Made by a program: the position numbers and the translations under genes. From an uncultured bacterium (GTDB taxonomy: Bacteria > Bacillota > Clostridia > Lachnospirales > Lachnospiraceae), in contig CAJMON010000066.1 in the NCBI GenBank assembly GCA_905214955.1, positions 1 to 17,039 on the forward strand: 17,039 nt of DNA, given 5' to 3'. The notes below the pieces were generated by a model. The model was not told the DNA's origin and searched no databases. It worked only from the letters and a program-made list of their open reading frames with translations. Below, in pieces: positions 13,301-17,039 of the stretch. The first letter of the stretch is position 1. Each line of letters opens with the position of its first letter.

Positions 13301-15346
13301 TCAGTTGGTCACTGATACTGCATTTATGTCATCCTCAAAGAATCCCGAAATCCTGTGTTTGCTGTCGCACAGATTATTGTAAGCCAGGATCTGGTAATCC
13401 TTCAAAGAGGAATCCTCTGTTTCGTCGCTCCATTCGTGGAAGGCAACGGAGCCGTCGTCTTCTGCGGAAGCAAAGAAATGCTGCGTTACTACGGGATACT
13501 CTTCGGAAAGAGTCTCCAGATAAGACTGGTATCCCGTCTGGGGAAGTCCTGCCTTTTCCATCAGATAGCCGCTTAAATAATTGGCGCTGATGGCTTCTAC
13601 TTCTTCATCTCCAATATCATAATTGGCCCAAAGAATAAAGGGCACAGTATATCCTTTGCGCATTTCATCCACGGATGTTTCACGAATGCTGCTGTCCTGT
13701 CCAAACAGACGCATCACCGGATTGCAGATATAATCGCTGGGCTGATGGTCACCGAACATCAAAATAATCGTCTTCTCTTTCTGATTTTGAAAATACTCAA
13801 TCAGATTTTCGAATGCACTATCGGTCTTTTTGATCAGGGTCAGATATTTTTCTGTGGCCTGTACCTGGGTGCTCTGCTGGGCATCGGAATCGTATCCGTT
13901 GATTTTGATGTCCGGGAACAGGTCTTTATATTCTTTGCTGTAGCCGCCGTGGTTCTGCATGGTCACTTCAAAGGCAAACAGTGGCTGTCCATCTTCTTTG
14001 TTTTCATATAGCTCAATCAGCTTGTTAAAGGCAGACTGGTCATCCACATAGCCTCTGCAGGTGGTGGCATTTTGGAAATCTTCCTGAAAATACATGGCGT
14101 CAAATCCCAGCTTCGGGTACACAATATTTCGGTTCCAGCCAGATGCCCGGTAGGGATGCAGTGCTGCCGTGGTATATCCCAGATCTCCCAGGTGGCTTGC
14201 AAGGGATGGCAGGTCACTTTTTACAAACTGCTGGTATGCCACACTTCCCGCCGGAAGAAATGCCAGGCTGTTTCCTGTGAGAAATTCAAATTCTGTATTG
14301 GCGGTATTTCCCCCTTTTACGGAAACGTACAGATTTCCTTTTACAGTATTTTCTTTCATGGAGTCAATAAAGGGCATAAAATCTTCGCTGGTTTCAAAAT
14401 CTCCATACACTCTCAGGTCGGAAAATGCCTCATTCATAATCACAAAGATGTTGGGCTGTTCCTCTGTGGAAGCTGCCGCGGTCTGCCCAGTCGTTGTTTC
14501 TTTCGTCTCCTCTGTTTTCTGAAGGGACTCATCTGCAATGGCCTGGGCTGCCTTTTCGCTGTAGCCTTCCGGCTTCTCCACATCAATGTACTTCAAATTG
14601 GAAAGAAATGCGCCTGCAATGCCGTTGTTGCGGTACAGGACATTGGGTGTAAAGAGGATGGTATCCAGTCCTGCCGCTTCCGTTACCCAATCGGTTTTGA
14701 TCTCCGTCACATACGTAACCATCAGCACCACAGCCAGGGCAAGTCCGGTAAGGCGCACAGGGCGTTTTTTCACTGTCAGGCTGGTCTTTCCGCACAGAAG
14801 CAGCAAAAACACAAATACTTCCAGAACAAAGACCACCCTCCAGGTGAAGGTAAAGGTATAGCCTCCTGCCACGCTGGACGCCACTCCGATGGAGAGGAAA
14901 TCCCAGGGGACGATGGGGGAAGAACGGAACTGAACCACAAAATAATTGGCCACTCCAAACAGCATGGGCACCAGAGTTGCCAGCTGTCCTCCTCTGCGGC
15001 TGCTTCCGGTTACAAAGATCATTAAGATCAGCAGCACCAGATAAAACAGATAATTCAGGAAAAAGATGGGAGCTGTCAAATCTCCCGGTACATGGGTATA
15101 AAACTCAATGCTGCACAGCTGAAATGCCGGAAGTGCCACACACCATACCAGGCTTATGATCTTTCCCACTTTGAAATCTGCCAGGAGAAGAATTCCTGCC
15201 AGAAACGACAAAAACAGTGCCAGAACCAGATTACCCATTTGTAATCCATCTCCCTGCACTGCCAGCACACTTAATACAAGCAGAACTGCTGTCACAATTC
15301 CTGCTGCTGCCATTCTGCCTTTTGATTTTAAGATTTTTTTCTTCAT
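13301..15346 (-). CDS. LtaS-like membrane phosphoglycerol transferase (sulfatase fold)
   Basis: A 681-residue protein with five to seven hydrophobic helices in residues 12-215 and a large extracellular sulfatase-fold domain from about residue 297. Predicted active-site residues by comparison with LtaS are Glu306 (NEAFSD), the nucleophile Thr348 (GGNTANTEFEFLTG), His466 (MQNHGGY) and Asp533-His534 (FGDHQPSDY). HPYRASGWNRN (397-407) fits the substrate-binding strip. A Thr/Glu-rich linker (275-296) joins the two parts. LtaS builds the polyglycerol-phosphate chain of lipoteichoic acid; relatives transfer phosphoglycerol to other glycans, so the exact polymer is open. It lies between pyk and lysA in the same direction and is the likeliest candidate in the window to make an acceptor for the Dlt-like system, though in a separate transcription unit. 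Confidence 0.85.
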   Translation of the reverse strand: MKKKILKSKGRMAAAGIVTAVLLVLSVLAVQGDGLQMGNLVLALFLSFLAGILLLADFKVGKIISLVWCVALPAFQLCSIEFYTHVPGDLTAPIFFLNYLFYLVLLILMIFVTGSSRRGGQLATLVPMLFGVANYFVVQFRSSPIVPWDFLSIGVASSVAGGYTFTFTWRVVFVLEVFVFLLLLCGKTSLTVKKRPVRLTGLALAVVLMVTYVTEIKTDWVTEAAGLDTILFTPNVLYRNNGIAGAFLSNLKYIDVEKPEGYSEKAAQAIADESLQKTEETKETTTGQTAAASTEEQPNIFVIMNEAFSDLRVYGDFETSEDFMPFIDSMKENTVKGNLYVSVKGGNTANTEFEFLTGNSLAFLPAGSVAYQQFVKSDLPSLASHLGDLGYTTAALHPYRASGWNRNIVYPKLGFDAMYFQEDFQNATTCRGYVDDQSAFNKLIELYENKEDGQPLFAFEVTMQNHGGYSKEYKDLFPDIKINGYDSDAQQSTQVQATEKYLTLIKKTDSAFENLIEYFQNQKEKTIILMFGDHQPSDYICNPVMRLFGQDSSIRETSVDEMRKGYTVPFILWANYDIGDEEVEAISANYLSGYLMEKAGLPQTGYQSYLETLSEEYPVVTQHFFASAEDDGSVAFHEWSDETEDSSLKDYQILAYNNLCDSKHRISGFFEDDINAVSVTN

Positions 15347-15371
15347 GCTTCTTTCAATTCCTTACCTTTTC

Positions 15372-15399
15372 TTTCCCTCTGCTGCAGGGCAGAGGGAAA
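15372..15399. other. Perfect stem-loop between pyk and the LtaS-like gene
   Basis: An 11-base perfect stem (TTTCCCTCTGC at 15372-15382, GCAGAGGGAAA at 15389-15399) with a six-base loop sits in the 62-base gap between the two genes. On the minus strand, the direction of transcription, it is followed by GAAAAGG rather than a T run. It therefore does not look like an efficient terminator, and a role in mRNA processing or partial attenuation is possible. Confidence 0.6.
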
Positions 15400-15408
15400 C
15401 CATTCTTT

Positions 15409-16842
15409 TTATTTTGCTACAACCACATGCATCATGTTGGTCATGGCTTTTCCTTTCACATCATTGGTGGCTGGATCCCCTGCTGTAAAGACTACCAGGT
15501 CTCCTTTACGCACCAGTTTTCTTCTGCGCACCAGACGCATGGAATTTTCAATCATGTTTGCAGTACTGGTTTCTTCATTTCCCTGAAGGGGATATACACC
15601 CCAGTACAGCTGCATCTTCCGCACAGAGGTCTCTCTTGGGGAAATGGCATAGATCGGCACATCCGGACGGAAATGGGAAATCAGTCTGGCAGTCTGTCCA
15701 CTAATGGTAGGTGTAATGATTGCAGTGGCATCCATGCTCATGGCTGTAGTTACGGAAGCAAATCCAACCGCACCGGAAATGTCTTTCTTTCTCCGGTTCT
15801 TGTTTTTCTTCATCTGATGTTTCTGATCCAAATGGGCTTCTGTGGTCTCTGCGATCTTGGCCATCATTTTCACTGCTTCTACCGGATACTTACCCATGGC
15901 AGTCTCACCGGATAACATAATGGCATCCGTACCGTCATAAATGGCATTTGCCACATCGCCTGCTTCTGCTCTGGTAGGACGTGGATTTCTCATCATGGAA
16001 TCCAGCATCTGGGTCGCTGTGATAACTGGCTTGGATTTATCGTTGCACTTACGGATGATACGCTTCTGAATATAAGGCACTTCATCTGCCGGGATCTCCA
16101 CACCCAGATCGCCTCTGGCTACCATGATGCCGTCTGCCGCATCGATGATCTCATCAATGTTTTCCACACCTTCGGAGTTTTCAATCTTGGCAATGACATC
16201 AATGTGTTCTCCGCCGTGGCGTGCCAGAAAATCCTTAATCTGGTAAATGCAATCTGCACTTCTGACAAAGGAAGCTGCAACAAAATCAATCCCCTGCCCA
16301 ATGCCGAACCGGATATCTGCCCAGTCTTTGTCAGTCACATCCGGAAGCATGACTTTCACATTGGGAACATTGACACCTTTTTTCTCACCCAGCTCGCCAC
16401 CGTTTTCCACAATGCACAAAATCTCCGTATCGTTGACTTTTTTCACACGCAGACCAATGAGACCATCATCAATCAGAATCGTGTCTCCAGGAGCCACATC
16501 TTCTACCAGTTCCGGATAGGTGATGGAGGTATGGGTCTCATCTCCAATGATTTCTTCTGTACATAGAGTAAACTCCTGTCCCTTCTGGAGAAAGACTTTT
16601 TTCCCCTCCTGAAGGACTCCTGTACGGATCTCCGGACCTTTTGTGTCTAACAGAATAGCCACCGGAATTCCCAGTTCTTCCCGCAGTTCTTTGATGTGGT
16701 CCAGACGTCCTTTATGCTCTTCATGGCTTCCATGAGAAAAATTCAGACGCGCCACGTCCATTCCTGCAAGCATTACATCTCTTAAGGTATCACCGGTGTC
16801 CATGTTCGGGCCCATTGTACAGATAATCTTAGTTTTTTTCAT
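15409..16842 (-). CDS. pyk: Pyruvate kinase
   Basis: A 477-residue pyruvate kinase, making pyruvate and ATP from phosphoenolpyruvate and ADP in glycolysis. Signatures are KIICTMGPN (5-13), ARLNFSHGSHEEH (31-43), LDTKGPEIRTG, the catalytic IAKIENSEGVENIDEI, MVARGDLGVEIP, KPVITATQMLDSM and RPTRAEAGDVANAIYDGTDAIMLSGETAMGKYP. The C-terminal regulatory domain is present and of usual size; the extra PEP-utilizer domain of Bacillus Pyk is absent. The ATG has AGAGGA seven bases upstream. No convincing promoter is visible in the 197 bases upstream inside the window, so it may be transcribed from beyond the edge. It is the first identified gene of the group pyk, LtaS-like, lysA. Confidence 0.96.
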   Translation of the reverse strand: MKKTKIICTMGPNMDTGDTLRDVMLAGMDVARLNFSHGSHEEHKGRLDHIKELREELGIPVAILLDTKGPEIRTGVLQEGKKVFLQKGQEFTLCTEEIIGDETHTSITYPELVEDVAPGDTILIDDGLIGLRVKKVNDTEILCIVENGGELGEKKGVNVPNVKVMLPDVTDKDWADIRFGIGQGIDFVAASFVRSADCIYQIKDFLARHGGEHIDVIAKIENSEGVENIDEIIDAADGIMVARGDLGVEIPADEVPYIQKRIIRKCNDKSKPVITATQMLDSMMRNPRPTRAEAGDVANAIYDGTDAIMLSGETAMGKYPVEAVKMMAKIAETTEAHLDQKHQMKKNKNRRKKDISGAVGFASVTTAMSMDATAIITPTISGQTARLISHFRPDVPIYAISPRETSVRKMQLYWGVYPLQGNEETSTANMIENSMRLVRRRKLVRKGDLVVFTAGDPATNDVKGKAMTNMMHVVVAK

Positions 16843-16861
16843 GGCTCTTTCCTCTTCTTTT

Positions 16862-16978
16862 TTATTTCCGCAGCCATTTCAGACCAGCCAAAACTACGCC
16901 CTGTCTGTCATAGCCCGGAGTTTTCATGGGGCAGCCCTTTGATGGCTGTACGCTTCCTTGGACTGCCCGCATTTTCAT
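16862..16978 (-). CDS. Doubtful 38-residue ORF upstream of pyk
   Basis: An ATG at 16978, preceded directly by an in-frame TAA, opens 38 codons ending 19 bases before pyk. The peptide begins MKMRAVQGSV, contains one cysteine and ends AGLKWLRK. The ribosome binding site is weak, and no known domain is recognised. The DNA lies in a stretch with palindromic, repeat-like structure, so the frame may just be part of a dispersed intergenic repeat. A short leader peptide is possible but unsupported. Confidence 0.2.
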   Translation of the reverse strand: MKMRAVQGSVQPSKGCPMKTPGYDRQGVVLAGLKWLRK

Positions 16979-17004
16979 TTACTCTGAAAGTCCTGGACAG
17001 CAGC

Positions 17005-17039
17005 CATGAAAGAGCCATGCTTGCATGGGCGAATTCATG
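17005..17039. repeat. Nested palindrome at the window edge, possible intergenic repeat
   Basis: The outer arms CATGAA (17005-17010) and TTCATG (17034-17039) flank an inner perfect hairpin CCATGC-TT-GCATGG (17015-17028). The TT loop and flanking GCGAA recall the hairpin at 11683-11704. The window ends here, so the full extent is unknown, and I see no T run that would make it a terminator. Confidence 0.4.

Noticed and set aside
14072..15025. 317-codon open frame on the plus strand
   Set aside because: It is antisense to the LtaS-like gene, which has all active-site motifs; the frame has no known motif and is a shadow.
1..17039. CRISPR arrays, insertion sequences, prophage genes or a replication origin
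   Set aside because: No regular direct repeats with spacers, transposase or integrase motifs, phage structural genes or DnaA-box clusters were seen; the genes are mostly chromosomal housekeeping and envelope genes.

Overview
The window looks like chromosomal DNA from a Gram-positive anaerobe of the class Clostridia, most likely the family Lachnospiraceae. Three things point that way: the protein types (a proofreading-deficient PolA of Firmicutes length, a WalJ/YycJ-type hydrolase, an LtaS-like sulfatase-fold enzyme, Dlt-like proteins), AGGAGG-type ribosome binding sites, and extended -10 promoters. This is a judgement from protein style, not a database match. Nearly everything is on the minus strand; only one kinase gene reads plus.

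Layout in minus-strand reading order. (1) 17039-11886: a repeat-like leader with a doubtful 38-residue ORF, pyruvate kinase, an LtaS-like polyol-phosphate polymerase, an LysA-type diaminopimelate decarboxylase, then tRNA-Leu(CAA) with its own promoter. (2) 11885-11585: about 300 bases without a gene, holding three terminator-like hairpins and a block that looks like a dispersed intergenic repeat; it separates two converging transcription units. (3) 10643-11584, plus strand: a PfkB-family kinase. (4) 10506-5024: a five-gene Dlt-like operon divergent from the kinase: adenylation enzyme, fold-III PLP decarboxylase, carrier protein, MBOAT O-acyltransferase, DltD/SGNH-like exported protein. (5) 4946-1: zinc-finger membrane protein, polA, coaE, walJ-like hydrolase, ACT-domain protein and the first seven codons of a probable UPF0210 (DUF711) protein. 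Block 5 has a strong promoter inside the end of the Dlt-like operon.

The part most likely to be new is the Dlt-like operon. Classical dlt operons esterify teichoic acids with D-alanine: DltA activates it, DltC carries it, and DltB with DltD transfers it outside the membrane. Here a PLP enzyme whose motifs resemble carrier-protein-associated decarboxylases (BtrK type) sits between the adenylation and carrier genes and overlaps the former by 4 bases. The adenylation pocket also differs from DltA: a lysine stands where DltA has methionine in the FDLSVMD motif, and a serine replaces the cysteine of the FCGE motif. Together these suggest that the cell decorates a surface polymer with a decarboxylated, amine-bearing acyl group (for example 4-aminobutyryl or beta-alanyl) rather than D-alanine. 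The substrate is inference; gene order, motifs and substitutions are read from the sequence, with alignments made by eye.
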